Below, one piece after another: positions 44,070-55,002 of a stretch of 64,000 nucleotides of DNA. The DNA is from Porphyra umbilicalis (lineage: Eukaryota > Rhodophyta > Bangiophyceae > Bangiales > Bangiaceae), in contig KV918848.1 of assembly GCA_002049455.2 (NCBI GenBank), forward strand, positions 124,001-188,000, in the 5' to 3' direction. A model generated the notes under the pieces. That model made no database searches. It had not been told where the DNA came from and worked only from the letters and a program-made list of their open reading frames with translations. Made by a program: the position numbers and the translations under genes. The stretch's first letter is position 1; every line of letters starts with the position of its first letter.

Positions 44070-44614
44070 TGTTGGAACGTCATGCTCAACGCCGCTGTAA
44101 GCCCTCCTGCTGTAAAAAAGCAAAATTCAAGAAACCAGGTATTGACAGGGTTCGAACCCCCGACTCCCGGACGCGACCCGAAGGTCACGCCTAATGAGAG
44201 TGGGTGCCTACTTCCCACTAGGCTACCCATGCGACCTCCTCGCGGTTTGGTGACCGCTGGTGCATTCGACATTTGTACCCGTGCGATTTTGAGTGAAATT
44301 CTTGCGATTTCACATTTTTTGTTCTTGCGCTTCTGATGCTTTGATTTGCGTGGGCTTTGCTTTGATCCCTGATGCTTTGATTTGGTGAGCGTTTTGATTT
44401 AGAGTGTGGGCGGGCGCGTGCGCGGGCGAGCTGCTTGGGCTGCGTGGTGGGCTTGAGGGCTCCGACTTGGACTACTTGAGGAGTGCCCGTGATGGGAAGA
44501 GGGGCGCTTTACAGAGACAACCAACAAAGCACTTTCGCACACATACACACAAGCTCAAGCCACTCAAACACTTCACCGTGGTCCCCCATTCCCTATCCCC
44601 ACTGCGTTTCAACA
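44070..44614 (+). mobile_element. Solo LTR of a copia-1 relative, 545 bp
   Basis: Starts TGTTGGAACGTCATGCTC and ends ACTGCGTTTCAACA, both matching copia-1 LTR ends. Duplication TGTCA at 44065-44069 and 44615-44619. The 3' half aligns well with the copia-1 LTR (AAGCTCAAGCCACTCAAAC and CACCGTGGTCCCCCA). The middle is different and contains a tRNA-like unit. It most likely formed by LTR-LTR recombination. Confidence 0.88.
44138..44232 (-). tRNA. tRNA-like unit inside the solo LTR (possible tRNA pseudogene or SINE head)
   Basis: Minus strand: A-box TAGCCTAGTGGG fits the TRGCNNAGYNGG consensus, with D-stem GCCT/AGGC. A variable-arm-like hairpin GACCTTCGGGTC follows, then a perfect B-box GGTTCGAACCC. 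A run of six T lies about 30 bases past the B-box (44114-44119), as an RNA polymerase III terminator would. Acceptor and T-stem pairing are poor and the anticodon arm is doubtful (a CAT reading is possible), so a functional tRNA is unlikely. Confidence 0.4.
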
Positions 44615-44619
44615 TGTCA

Positions 44620-45030
44620 AAGACTTCGCCAAACGAGCAAAGCCCCTGAACGCCCTGACTAGGGCCGGGATCTCACCGGATCTACCACCACCGACGGGCG
44701 CGGCCATCGCCGCATTCGAAGACCTTCGCAACGCACTGATGTGCCCACCGCTAGTTGCCTTGCCGAAGGCCAATTGGAAGCTCGTCGTTGACGTTGACGC
44801 ATGCACCGACCAAGTTGGTTGTACCCTCCTCCAGGAGAAGCCGGGCGAGCTGCTTCATCTTATCGGATATTGGAGCCGAGGACTCACTGCTGCTATGAAA
44901 AACTACCCCATTACGGAGCGAGAATGCCTCGGCGTCGTGTGGGCTGTCCTCAAGTTCAGGCACTTCCCCGACGGACAACGGTTCCTCATCCGAACGGATC
45001 ACCAAGAACTTAGCTGGATCTACAGCTAGA
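44620..45030 (+). pseudogene. gypsy copy II RNase H
   Basis: RT-RNase H connection (KDFAKRAKPLNALTRAG) then RNase H with LVVDVDACTDQVGCTLLQ, a conserved ITERECLGVVWA block and TDHQELSWI. It ends at TAG 45028-45030. Coding resemblance continues past the stop in shifted frames to 45120, where the integrase frame opens. Confidence 0.82.
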
Positions 45031-45120
45031 CCGACTCTAGCGGTCGCTTGATGCGGTGGCGACTTCGCCTCTCCGAATGCACATTCGATATGGTTTTGTA
45101 AACCAAGTGCATCGCACAAC

Positions 45121-46332
45121 TTGCCGGACTCTCTGTCGCGCACCTGTACGGTGCCGCCGCCAAACGATATCCACGATGATATACCGTGCCTGGCATTGGC
45201 CGAGACGGCCAACGGCTTGAAGACGGGGAGGTACACGGGTACCGACACACCCGAACAGGTGGAATTCAACGACGTTGTTGAAGCTCAACAAACGGACGAC
45301 TATTGTGTCGCAATGACCAAACATGTCGAACTCGGAACGGCAAATGCCTTCTCTAGTGATGAGCATCACGCTCTGTACCGCCGTGCGCCTTACGGCAATC
45401 AACCAGTTATTCCAAAGTCTTTACGCCAACGCGTGTTGACCCTCGAGCACACCGCAAAGGTGGCCGCCAACCCCGGAATGAACCGGATGTACTACACCAT
45501 GCGAAAGGAATTTTACTGGCCCTCGATGGTAACCGATATCCACACCACCATCATCAAGTGCACAACTTGTGCCCAAAACCGCCTCGCCTTGCGGCGACAC
45601 ACCACGCCCTTGACGCTGTTACCGGATACTGAGCCTCTCACGGAGCTGTCCGTTGACATCTTTGGGCCCATCCCGGCCTCCAAGAAGGGCAATCGTTTCA
45701 TCTTGGTTATCACCGACCGCTTCGCCAAGCTCACCAAGTGCGTCGCCTTGCGGCGAATCACGGCCATGTCCGTGGCGTCAGCCATCATTGACGCGTGGGT
45801 GTCCGCCTACGGGCCCCCGGACCGGATCCTATCGGACCAAGGGCCCCAGTTCATGTCGAACTTCTTCATCGCTGTGATAAAAATTCTTGGCATTGAAACG
45901 GTTCGCACCACGGCGTATCATCCCCAAGCTAATGGGCAAGTTGAACGGTACAACCGTACCATGGCTACTCAGCTGCGACACAACGTCGCTGATGACCCAT
46001 CACGATGGGAAGAGTTACTCCCGGTGACCACCATGGCGTATCATAGTCAACCACATCGGTCGACCGGCATCGCCCCATTTGAGCTCGTTATCCCAAGGCG
46101 GATCCCCAACCTCACGGTTCGCAACTTACCCCCGGGCACTCCGCTTACCAATAAGGGAGCGCTCAAGAATGGGTCACCCCTATCTCGCAAACGCGAGTTC
46201 ATGGCTCGCCTGCGCAAGCAGATCCCCATCGAAGTCGAGACATTGCGTAAGACACAACAACGTTACAAACGTAACTTCGACCATCGCGTCGCAACCCGCA
46301 ATGCGGACGTCAAGATCGGCGACTACGTATAA
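45121..46332 (+). pseudogene. gypsy copy II integrase
   Basis: 403 residues. Zinc-binding region (CTTCAQNR), core with SVDIFGPIPAS, ILSDQGPQF and NGQVERYNR, then a GPY-like/linker region ending GDYV and TAA at 46330-46332. Gypsy copy I has the same TAA. The integrase joins element cDNA to host DNA. It is the longest uninterrupted part of copy II. Confidence 0.88.
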
Positions 46333-46818
46333 ACAACCAACCACGATCGGCAGAACAAGCTGCAAAGCAAAGCCATTGGCCCCTTCGTGGTCGTTGACGC
46401 CGATGCGGACGCTTCCACGTTTGTCATTGACATTGACGGGGAGGAGAAACGCGTCAGCAGTGACCATGTCACCCCAGTTCCTCGTCCAACTACGGCGGAA
46501 ACTGTGCCGCACCCCTTACTAGACGGTCTAGACCAACGCAATTCACCCCCGGCAACAGCCGATAAGTATGTGATCGACAAACTCCTAGACTTACGCCATC
46601 CTGGCGACAGCTACAGCGCTAAGGTGCGCTGGTTCGATTACGGGTCGAAGGACGACACCTGGGAACCCCTGGAGAACCCCCCCCGCAAGCTGGTGGTGCT
46701 CTTTCTTCGACAGAAGAAGAAGCATGTACCGGGGTACGAATGGCAAACGCCAACGCGACGAAGTCGCCGACAGGCCGGGCTCACGACCGTGTTCATCATC
46801 GTCACGGACTCCACGTGA
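46333..46818 (+). pseudogene. gypsy copy II chromodomain
   Basis: In frame with the integrase across the TAA. About 160 residues with an acidic stretch, then KVRWFDYGSKDDTWEPLENP, a chromodomain. Chromodomains steer integration to heterochromatin with particular histone marks. It ends at TGA 46816-46818, beyond which the frame continues. Confidence 0.82.
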
Positions 46819-47346
46819 ATACCCACGATCCAACATGTCCATGTTACCGGGGACAGTGTTTTCCATGCCGATGACTCGTGGACAATATCAAATACAGCCG
46901 CCGCAATTAAGGAAGATATTCCTGTCGCGTGGCTTAAGTCGACTCTGCCGTCTATGACACGCAACTTTGCGTATGACCCCCGACTTGCCTTGCGGCATTT
47001 CCCTCGGTTGAACCGTGTTTATGGCCCTTACACATATGTATGGCCGACATCCGCGCAGGCGACACTGATCTGGAGCGATCCCTCTGTACCAGTGCTCCCC
47101 AATGGGTTTTTTGTACCCCCGGTACAGCACTGGGACTCAGTCCTTCGACGCCTGGTGACAACCACAGAGGAAGCAACCGTGGTCATACCACAATGGACCA
47201 ACACCAGTTGGTACGCTACCACCATACGCGCATGTTTCGAGTACGAGGTGCTTTTATCAGCAGACGCAAGGGATACAAATCCCACGACATGGGCCATGAT
47301 GGCCTGCCACTTCCTTCATCGCTATGACGCTGAACAGAAAAACTGA
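46819..47346 (+). pseudogene. gypsy copy II C-terminal extension after the chromodomain
   Basis: Same frame as the chromodomain, about 175 residues to TGA 47344-47346. Marks: IPVAWLKSTLPSMTRNF, VLPNGFFVPPVQHWDSVLRR, then VVIPQWTNTSWYATTIR. The same frame relation is kept in copy I. The middle resembles a PP-and-tryptophan segment that follows RT/RNase H in some other retroelements, with unproven activity. It ends about 12 bp from the end of gene P on the opposite strand. Confidence 0.5.
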
Positions 47347-47359
47347 AAATTGGATACAA

Positions 47360-49675
47360 TCATGTCAAACGACGAACAACCACAAGACGAAGGCAAAAGC
47401 CGTACTCCTTGGTCGGGTCGACCGGGATCCGCACTTGACGGGCTTCCCCGGAGTCGCGGTCACGCCAGACAACGTCGTTAAGGACCTCTCGCCAGAAAAA
47501 CGCCGTCACGGCCTGACGCATCTTGCCGTACAAGACGTACTTGGCCTCGCCGTCGGGCGCGTCCTTCAACTTGGACGTGTCCAACACGTCGAAATGACGA
47601 AGCGTCCTATCGTCCAAGTGGACGAAGAGCTTGTCCTCCTGCAAGGTGTGAACCCACGCAGCAACTAAGATGCAGTAGTACTCGGAGGACACCTCCTGCC
47701 AGACTGAGCTGTAGGCGTTGCGCAACGCATCCGCCAGGTACGACACCACTACGGGGGTCGCCACCAGGGCCTGAGGTGGATAAAGTAGAGCCAGACATAT
47801 CCGCACAGTATACGCGTGATAATGCATCATTCATGCCGCAGCCGCGTATCCATAACGTACTCTGTTCATTTACCGCCGGATATAGTGAGCCTGAATGACT
47901 CTCAAAAGGCTGGATATAGTATAACCTGAATCGCATTACCACCTTGCCTGATCCGGCTCACACATTCTGCGCCGCAGTGCTGGCGCGTAGGGATGCCTCC
48001 CCACCCTGTTCAACTACCATCATCTGGCAGTGCCAAGCGGCGACCTTGCCGGAAAATTCCCGAACGGTTCTGTCCCGTGTCTGAAACCGCTTACCTTGTT
48101 GTCAACAGCCCGCGCGAGATTCCCAACGGGCACCCCCGGGTGAGCACACGAGAGTTCCAACGATCACTACTGACGAGTACCGCTGCTCCATGCAAAACAA
48201 TTCCAACAACCAAATGGTACTTGACGCTGGTTCATCGCGACAAATGCTTGTGGAGAGAAACGCGTATTTAAATGACATGTATGACTATACCTGGAGAGAC
48301 GTCTGCTTTTATTTCATTTCGTTTCAATTTTAGTCTTCTTCCAGATCCATCATCCAAAAGAACATATTCAATTTGTCCAGCCTAACTATATCCAAAATCG
48401 TACAAATTGAATATCCGACTATAATATTGATCCTGACTCTGTCCGTCCCAGCAAGATCTGATTTTGGATACATGACCTCGTCAAATACTCAATCCAGAGT
48501 GCATGTGAGGGGATGTGGCTTATATAGTAATGCAACCAAAAGTGCCTGATTCCAAAGCCCCTGGTCGCCACCCACAACCCCGTGCGAGGCTCCCATGCCG
48601 GGATAGGCGATAACCAACGGGACAAGTCGACGGTCCGTGGCGCACGGAGAAATCCAGCCGCCCACGCGGTGGGCATCAACTCGCGACCGCGAATGAAGCG
48701 CGTGTCGGCGGCCCGACGGTGGTTGGATGGAAACATCGGCAACCGGAAGGGGGTCGGCAACCCGGTGACACGCGGACTGCGATCGTCCTCGACGTTGTCG
48801 TTCTCCTCGTGCTTCACCAGCGCGAGCTGCTCGAGGTACGGCTCCAGGCCGGAGTCGTGCCCGAACGGGACCGAGAGGTCCTCGGCGAGAGCCCGCTTGA
48901 GGAAGACCGCGTTTGGCTAGTTGCGCAACAAGCGGCAAAACAAGTTGGCCGCCGCCTCGAACGTCTCTGTACCCTTCACAGGGAACAGAAGCGCATTGGC
49001 ATAAACCAAGCGGTGGAACGGGTGCAAAGGCACTTGGTAGCGCACGACCTCGTTTCAAAACGACATCGCCTCGTACACACGACGCTGGGGGGCCCTGGTT
49101 CCCAAAGTACGGGTCCCCATGGACCTCGGCCACGCGGTCGATCGCGCGCTCCGGCAACCGGGCTTGCGCCATCACGTCAACGAAGTCGGGCAACGCCTCG
49201 TACTGCGCGTATACACGACGCGTGTGCGCCTAGCGCGGCTGCGCACGCACATGTCGTACAGACGGTTGTCGGTGACCCGCGGGACCCCATAAACGACCTC
49301 CACAGGTTCCGCGTGTGCGTAGTACGAGCCGCGAGGCCGAAACTGGCGCAAGACCTCCGGGTCCGTGGAGCAATCCTCTTCCGGATGGCCCCCCGCGGCG
49401 GCATGCGCCCCGTCGATGACCGCCCCGCCATCGGCAACGCCGCCGTCCACCGCCATCGCGGCCGAGTCCGCCATGGCGTTGGCCGTTCGGGGGTGTTGAC
49501 CCTGGCCGCCGACGCCGCGCTTGCCGCCCTTGCAGCCGTCGCCGCTGGGCTTGACGCGCTTGCCGCCCTTGCCGCCGCCGACGCCGCGCTTGCGGCCCTT
49601 GCCGCCCTTGCCGCCGTCGCCGCCGGGCTTGCCGCGCTTCCCGCCGTCACCGCCGTGCGCGCCGCCCCCACCCAC
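47360..49675 (-). pseudogene. Unidentified protein P, antisense gene of gypsy copy II
   Basis: Homologue of 28759-31997. The N-terminal part (from 49675) is a Gly/Lys-rich repeat followed by the P core from Met at 49474. Frameshifts near 49200 and again around 48900 move coding between frames. Insertion c (47765-48563) splits it at the same codons as in copy I, and an internal deletion removes the RS-like tail. Stops differ from copy I, so both copies decayed independently from an open gene. Confidence 0.55.
47765..48563 (+). mobile_element. hAT-like non-autonomous element, 799 bp (insertion c)
   Basis: Duplication GTCGCCAC at 47757-47764 and 48564-48571. Ends CAGGGCCTGAGGTGG and ...CCAAAGCCCCTG. 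Relative to gene P it is reversed compared with insertion b, though both occupy the identical target. More divergent from a and b than they are from each other. Confidence 0.82.
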
Positions 49676-49690
49676 TCAGCGCAAACCCAC
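49475..49690 (-). repeat. GCC-rich tandem coding repeat (Gly/Lys-rich in frame P)
   Basis: Short units of the type GGCGGCAAG/GGCAAGCGC repeated with variation on the minus strand. They encode GGKGGK and GKRG runs at the N terminus of P. Confidence 0.6.
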
Positions 49691-49765
49691 ACTCACCGGG
49701 TCCGCAACCTCGCGGTTTTCAACCTCGCGGTGGCGCAGCCCTACTCAACCTTGCTGTTAGGCCTC

Positions 49766-50186
49766 TGTGAAGCGGGAGGTAGATAGGTGGATGCGTTGGT
49801 TTACTTGGATGGCGGCTTTGGGCCCACTAGGACCGCCTGATATACCCCAGGCGACCCCTCTGCCAGTCCCAGAGACGACCCTCTCTCAGTGCTTCCCCAG
49901 GCAGTTCCACTCTCCGCGTGTGCAGGGCCTGCGGCGCACCTCCCAAAGCGGAGCATGCGCCTCCCCGGTGGTAAGCCGCCCACCGCCGCACAATCCAGTC
50001 ACCACGCCACGCACAATCCCCCCCGAGCTCACCACGAGAAGGGGGGAGCTCACCAAGAGATACACAAATCAAGTACAAACAAGTACAAGTCATACACAAT
50101 GGAATGCCAACAAGTACACGAGCTTGAGTCACCAAAAGCCCGCGTGTGAGTATAGCTCCAATGAGATTCCCGAGCAGAGCTCAACA
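49766..50186 (-). repeat. copia-2 3' LTR
   Basis: 421 bp, pairs with 55003-55424; TG...CA ends on the minus strand. Confidence 0.92.
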
Positions 50187-50666
50187 CTCCCCCAACTACA
50201 TTGAAGTTCATGTAAGTCTACCGGAACGGCTGGTATCGATACCAGTAAAAGCACTCCGCGCGATTTTTCTTGTCGACGGCATCGTTAACGTCCACCAAAA
50301 AAAGTCGCCGTTAGACCACAAAAACAAAAGGGGCTCAGTCGACTGCCTCCGACTCGGGCAGCAAGATGGCATACCCCAGGCGAACGTCCGGCCACCAGAA
50401 CCGGCGCAAACCGCCCCAAGCACTGCGCGATGCTTCTTGTGAACGGTATCGATACCGTCCAAAACAAAAAATCGCCGATAGTGCACAAAAAACAAACGGG
50501 GCTCAGTCGACTGCCGCCGACGCGGACAGCAACATGACATACCCCAGCCGGCCGTCCGAGCACCGCAACCGGCCCAAACCGCCGCAAACCCGATGCCAAA
50601 CGCAAAGGGCACGCGGCCCGTCACCATGGTCCCTCCGCCAAAGACCTCCGCCGACCACGGAGGGGC
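50187..50666. other. copia-2 untranslated region between pol and 3' LTR
   Basis: No gene. Two diverged direct repeats of about 130-150 bp (around 50220-50400 and 50400-50560) share CGGTATCGATACCGT-type palindromes, CACAAAAAACAAACGGGGCT and GCATACCCCAG-type blocks. They form a tandem duplication inside the 3' region. Confidence 0.6.
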
Positions 50667-52811
50667 TCAGCATGTGGAAGCAGGACGTGGGGCGGGCGTA
50701 GCGCCCAGCCCCACGTTGCCAAGATCGGCGCCAACGCCAATGACGCGCCGAGACATGACGAACGCCGGGGCCGGCAGCGGCTTCGTCAGCCCGTCTGCCG
50801 GCATGTCCACGCTAGGGAGGAAGTAGAACGTCACCTCCCCGCGCGCCACGTAGTCACGGACCATGTGGTACGCGACATCTACGTGCTTGGTACGGCCGGT
50901 GGCTTCGGGGTTGTTGACCAAGGCGAGGCAAGCCTGGTTGTCTTTCCCCATCGGCACGGCCCCGCCATCGACCCTCAGCGCCGACAGCGGCGTGCGTAGC
51001 CACAGCGCCTCCTTGGTGGCCATCGCGGCGGCCACGTACTCCGCTTCGGCCGTCGAGGTTGCCACCGTCGACTGGCGCTTGCTTGCCCACGCGATGGGCC
51101 CGCCATTGAGGGTGAAGACGAAGCCTGTCGTCGACCGACGGCCTTCGAAGTCGCCCGCCCAGTCGGCGTCGACAAGCCCCTGCAGCGGCTCGCTGCCGCC
51201 GTAGACCACTCCAACGCGGGTTGTCCTGCGCAGGTAGCGCAATACCTCCTTTGCTGCGCGCAAGTGGTCCTGCTCAGGGCACGACATGAAGCGCGACAGC
51301 ACCCCCACGGCAAAGGCGATGTCCGGCCTTGTCGTGGTGGACACGTAGAGGAGGGAGCCGACCAACTCGGCGTATCGGTTACCCTCCGGCAGCAGGTCCT
51401 CGCCCGTCTTGGCTAGCTTGACCCCTGACGACATTGGCGCCTTGTTTGGGGTGGAGGTGTCCATCCCAAACGCCTCCAGCAGCGTCACCTTGTGCCCCGG
51501 GTTGCTCCAAGTGAGCGTCTTTGACTCACGGGCACGCATGACCTTCATGCCAATGAAGTCGTTAACCTCCCCCATGCCACGTAGTTCGAACTTTGCCGAC
51601 ACAGAGCGGTTGACGGCAGCAACTCCAAACAGCTTCTCGCCCGCCACGATAAGGTCGTCGACATACACGAGGATGAAGACGCACCCGTGCACAGGGTGGC
51701 ACCACTCGTAGAGGAACGGGTCTACCTTGGATCGCAGTGCACCGAGCTCCTGGAGCTCCTTTTCGAGTTTGATGCCCCACAGCCGCCTAGCTTGCTTTGT
51801 CCCGTAGAGCGCCAGGTTCAGCCGACACATCTTCTCCACGCCCTCCGGGTCGATACCGTCGGGGAGTTTGATGTACATCTCCTTGTCCATCTTGGCGTTG
51901 AGGAAGGCTGTCTTGATGTCGACATGGTGAACCTCCCAGCCCGTGGCTGCAGCCACAACAAAGCGGACCTGTGTGGTAGCCGCGCTGGGCACCGGCGCCC
52001 ACGTCTCTTCAAAGTCCCGCCCCGGCATACGGTTGAAACCTTGGGCCACGAGGCGGGCCTTGTAGCGCGTCATCTTGCCCTCCGCGTCGTGCTTGATGTC
52101 GAACACGAAACGCGTCTTGATGGCCTTGTGCATCTTGTTGTTCACCTTAATCTTGGACCAGGCGCCAAGCTTCTTGTGCGCTGCCACCTCCTCCTCGATG
52201 GCCTGCTTCCAACGCGGCCAATCAGAACGAGCACGTGCCTCTTTCTCGTATTCCGGGGGCTTGTGTAGGTCGCAGCCCGACTCAGCCGCACTCTTGGTAC
52301 CGCTTGCCAAGTACGCCTTGGGTTCCTTCTCCCACCATGTTACCTTGGGAGCTGGCTTTCGCTTTGAGCGACGAGGCCCCGGTGCGGCGCTGTCACAGGT
52401 TGCAGGTCCTTGACCGCCCGCCGGTGTCGAGCCATCGGGGCACTCCTTGACGTCCTTCTCGTTATCTTCAGCAAGGGAGGGAGGACCGACTTCTTCGTCG
52501 CTGTCAGAGGTGTCGTCGGGGGCGAACTCGTCCTCTCGCCCGCGTTCAGCTTCGAGCATGTCCATTGCCTGTTTCGTGGCGTCATCCTTGCCGCCGTCAT
52601 TTCCCGCCGTCAGTCGGGGACCAGCGCTTGACCCTACTGCCGACGCGTTGGCCTTAGCCGGGTTCTCCTCTATCAGCACGCCTCGACGCTCGAAGACTTG
52701 GTTCGTCTCATCCTCGAGGATGCGGTAGGCCTTGCCACCGACCGTGTAGCCGACAAAACGGCCTACGTCGGTCCTTGGCTCCAGCTTGCGTTGCTGCTTC
52801 TTGGGTTTGAG
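50667..52811 (-). pseudogene. copia-2 pol, RT and RNase H part
   Basis: The Met-initiated frame starts at 52679, but coding continues upstream to a TGA at about 52812-52814. RT shows FVFDIKHDAEGKMTRYKARL, DIKTAFLNAKMDKEMYIKLP and YVDD in FILVYVDDLIV. RNase H shows LVDADWAGDFEGRRSTTGFV and TKHVDVAYHMVRD. A highly charged linker precedes RT. It ends TAG at 50667, shortly before the 3' region. Confidence 0.9.
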
Positions 52812-52814
52812 CGC

Positions 52815-54278
52815 TCACGCCCGGCTCCCCCAAACGCGGAATCCCGCGACGTTGGGGCGTCGACCCGTTAGGGCCTCCAGCGGTGTTTCGTCCAGCCCCG
52901 CCTTGGGGGACCGGTTGAGCACATGGAAGACAGAGGCCAACGCCTCAGCCCACAGGTCTTCCTCCGCTCCGGCATCGAGCAGAGCAGCACGCACGCGCTT
53001 CGTCAGCGTGCTGTCAACCCACTCCGCTTTGCCGTTCAGCTGTGCCTTGTACGGCGCTGTCATCTCCGACGTGATGCCCTTGTCCTCGTACCATGCCTTG
53101 AGGTCGTTGGTGACGTACTCCTTGGCACCGTCATGACGGACGCGCTTGACCTTGACTCCCGTCAGCGTCTCAAGCTGCTTGATACGCATCTTGAGAACCT
53201 GCGGTGCCATCCCTTTCGTCTTGATAGGCGTTGCCGTGATGAAACCCGTGGAGTCCTCCAGCGCCGTCATAAAGTAGATGGAACCACCCAGCGACTTAGT
53301 GAGTGGGCCACCAATGTCGGTGTGCACCAGCTCGCACTTGGTCGTCGCTGTAGACGAGCGGGGGCTCGGCGCCTGCACCATCTTGCCGTCCGCACGCGGC
53401 ACACACACAGTGCCAATAACGCGCTTGGCGTCTGCCACTGACACCGGCGTGCCGTCGACCATTGTGGCCGCCCGCTTGAGGTTCTCTAACCCCAAATGGT
53501 TGAAACGACGGTACCACAGCTCCGCCTCCCCAGCTATACGCGTGGATGCCGAGTTATCCGACGCCTGGACCGGCGTCACCTTGAGCACATACTGCTCCAG
53601 GTCGTTCACCTTGCCGACCACCGACGCCTTGCCGAGCACTCCACTCGAGCGAACAGCATCCCCATCGCTAAGGATGTAGCAGGCGTTGTCGACAAACACC
53701 ACCGCACCTCGATTGCGGTCGACCGCTCGAACCGACAGCAGGTTGCTAGTCAGGTCCGGAACGAGCATAGCATCCCCAAGTACCATGCGCGTCTTGGTGT
53801 TTCCTTTGCCAACGTCCATTGAGACGTGGCCGTGCCCCTTGATGGGCACCTTGTCGCCGTTGGCCAAGGTGACCTCGGCCCCGCTTTCCGCCGTCCGGAT
53901 TGAGAAGCCCTTATCCCCGGCGGCCATGTGGTTGGTTGCGCCAGAGTCGAGCACCCAGGTTGATAACCCGCGTGTGCTCCCGTGAGCCTTACTGCTCCCG
54001 GCATTGCCGGTGCGAGCAGTGTAGGCCAGAGCGGCACCCGCGTGGGGCCTGCCGCCGTGGCCGCCTTCACGACCACCACCGCCGGGCTTGCCCTTGCCCT
54101 CGGCCTCGTCCGCCTTCTTCTTGTAGCAGTCGCGCTGCATGTGCCCTTTCTTGTTGCAGTAGAAGCACACAACCGACTTCTTGTCAGACGACTTCTTGTG
54201 CGCCGCTGCAGCAAAGGCTTGTGACTTGACACTGCCAGAAGGCTTAGACGCGGAGACGGTAATGCTCCGCTGCTCCAC
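52815..54278 (-). pseudogene. copia-2 pol, zinc knuckle, protease and integrase part
   Basis: Zinc knuckle CFYCNKKGHMQRDC, protease WVLDSGATNHM, GAG-pre-integrase segment (AELWYRRFNHLGLENL), integrase with HTDIGGPLTKS and RHDGAKEYVTND. The glutamate block reads LNGKAEWVDS, less typical than NGVAERxNR. It ends VWGSRA then TGA, in frame with the RT part. Upstream it connects in frame to gag across a TAG. Confidence 0.88.
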
Positions 54279-54287
54279 TTGCAGCAG

Positions 54288-54923
54288 CTAAGCCGTCACG
54301 TCCGACATGACGAGCTTGGTGTCCTTGTTCTCCAAGACCGTCCTGGGCATCCCGTACTCTGTCGGAAGCCCCGACGAGACACGCAGTGCGAGCGTGTTGC
54401 CGTCTACCGGGTTTCCGAGCATGGCAAGCTCGTCCCGGATCATCTTGGCGCGCAACGCAAACTTGATGATGTTTTCGTCGTCGCCCTTCTTCAGGCTGCT
54501 CAGCTCGTCCATGAGCCGCAGCAGCTGCGCGTTGTCACATGCCTCGAACATGACCTTGAGCGCGTCCCACGCCTCCCTGGCCGTGTCAGCCGACGTGACC
54601 GTGTTGAGATGCACGGGCTTGACCGACATCTGGATGGTCGCCAGCGCCGCCTGGTTCATGGCGTCCCACGCTTCGACCACCGGGTCGGACTTCTTGTCGT
54701 CCGAACCAGAAGCAGGGCGGTCCATCACGACGGCCGTCCACAGCTTCTCTTTCTTGAGCTGCGCACGCTGGTACGCCGCCCACACCATGTAATCGTCGTC
54801 TAGCTGCGCAAACCGTGGGCCGCTAAGGCGGCCGTAGTCCGACATGTTGACAACAGCGGCGCGACCAAGCACCGCACTGACGACGTCAACGGCGGTATCG
54901 GCCCGCGCGACGCCGGAACACAC
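54288..54923 (-). pseudogene. copia-2 gag
   Basis: The Met at 54845 (VVNMSDYGRLSGPRFAQL) is the likely start, about 185 residues. UBN2-type Gag with the W-x(n)-AWDAMNQAALATIQM and AREAWDALKVMFEA helices and a LLRLMDELSSLKK block. It stops at TAG 54285-54287, and the zinc-knuckle/pol frame follows directly without shift. This TAG could limit pol expression as in gag-stop-pol elements, or be a mutation; the second stop inside pol argues for decay. Confidence 0.82.
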
Positions 54924-54988
54924 CGCAATTCGAGCAACGTCGTCCTACCAGCGACCGCAGGGAAGACGACGATGACCACCAGCGACAG

Positions 54989-55002
54989 CTGGGCCCATAA
55001 CC
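54989..55002 (-). promoter_or_regulatory. copia-2 primer binding site (initiator tRNA-Met anticodon arm)
   Basis: Minus-strand GGTTATGGGCCCAG adjoins the 5' LTR, identical to the TRIM primer site and nearly so to that of copia-1. It is complementary to CTGGGCCCATAACC of initiator tRNA-Met. Confidence 0.78.

Noticed and set aside
44138-44170. tRNA on the plus strand at the GGTTCGAACC motif
   Set aside because: The motif is self-complementary, so a B-box appears on both strands, but only the minus strand has an A-box and a T-run terminator at suitable distances.
49475-49690. CRISPR-like array in the GCC-rich repeat
   Set aside because: Units are short, imperfect and coding in frame P, with no constant repeat/spacer alternation. 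Nothing else in the window resembles a CRISPR array.
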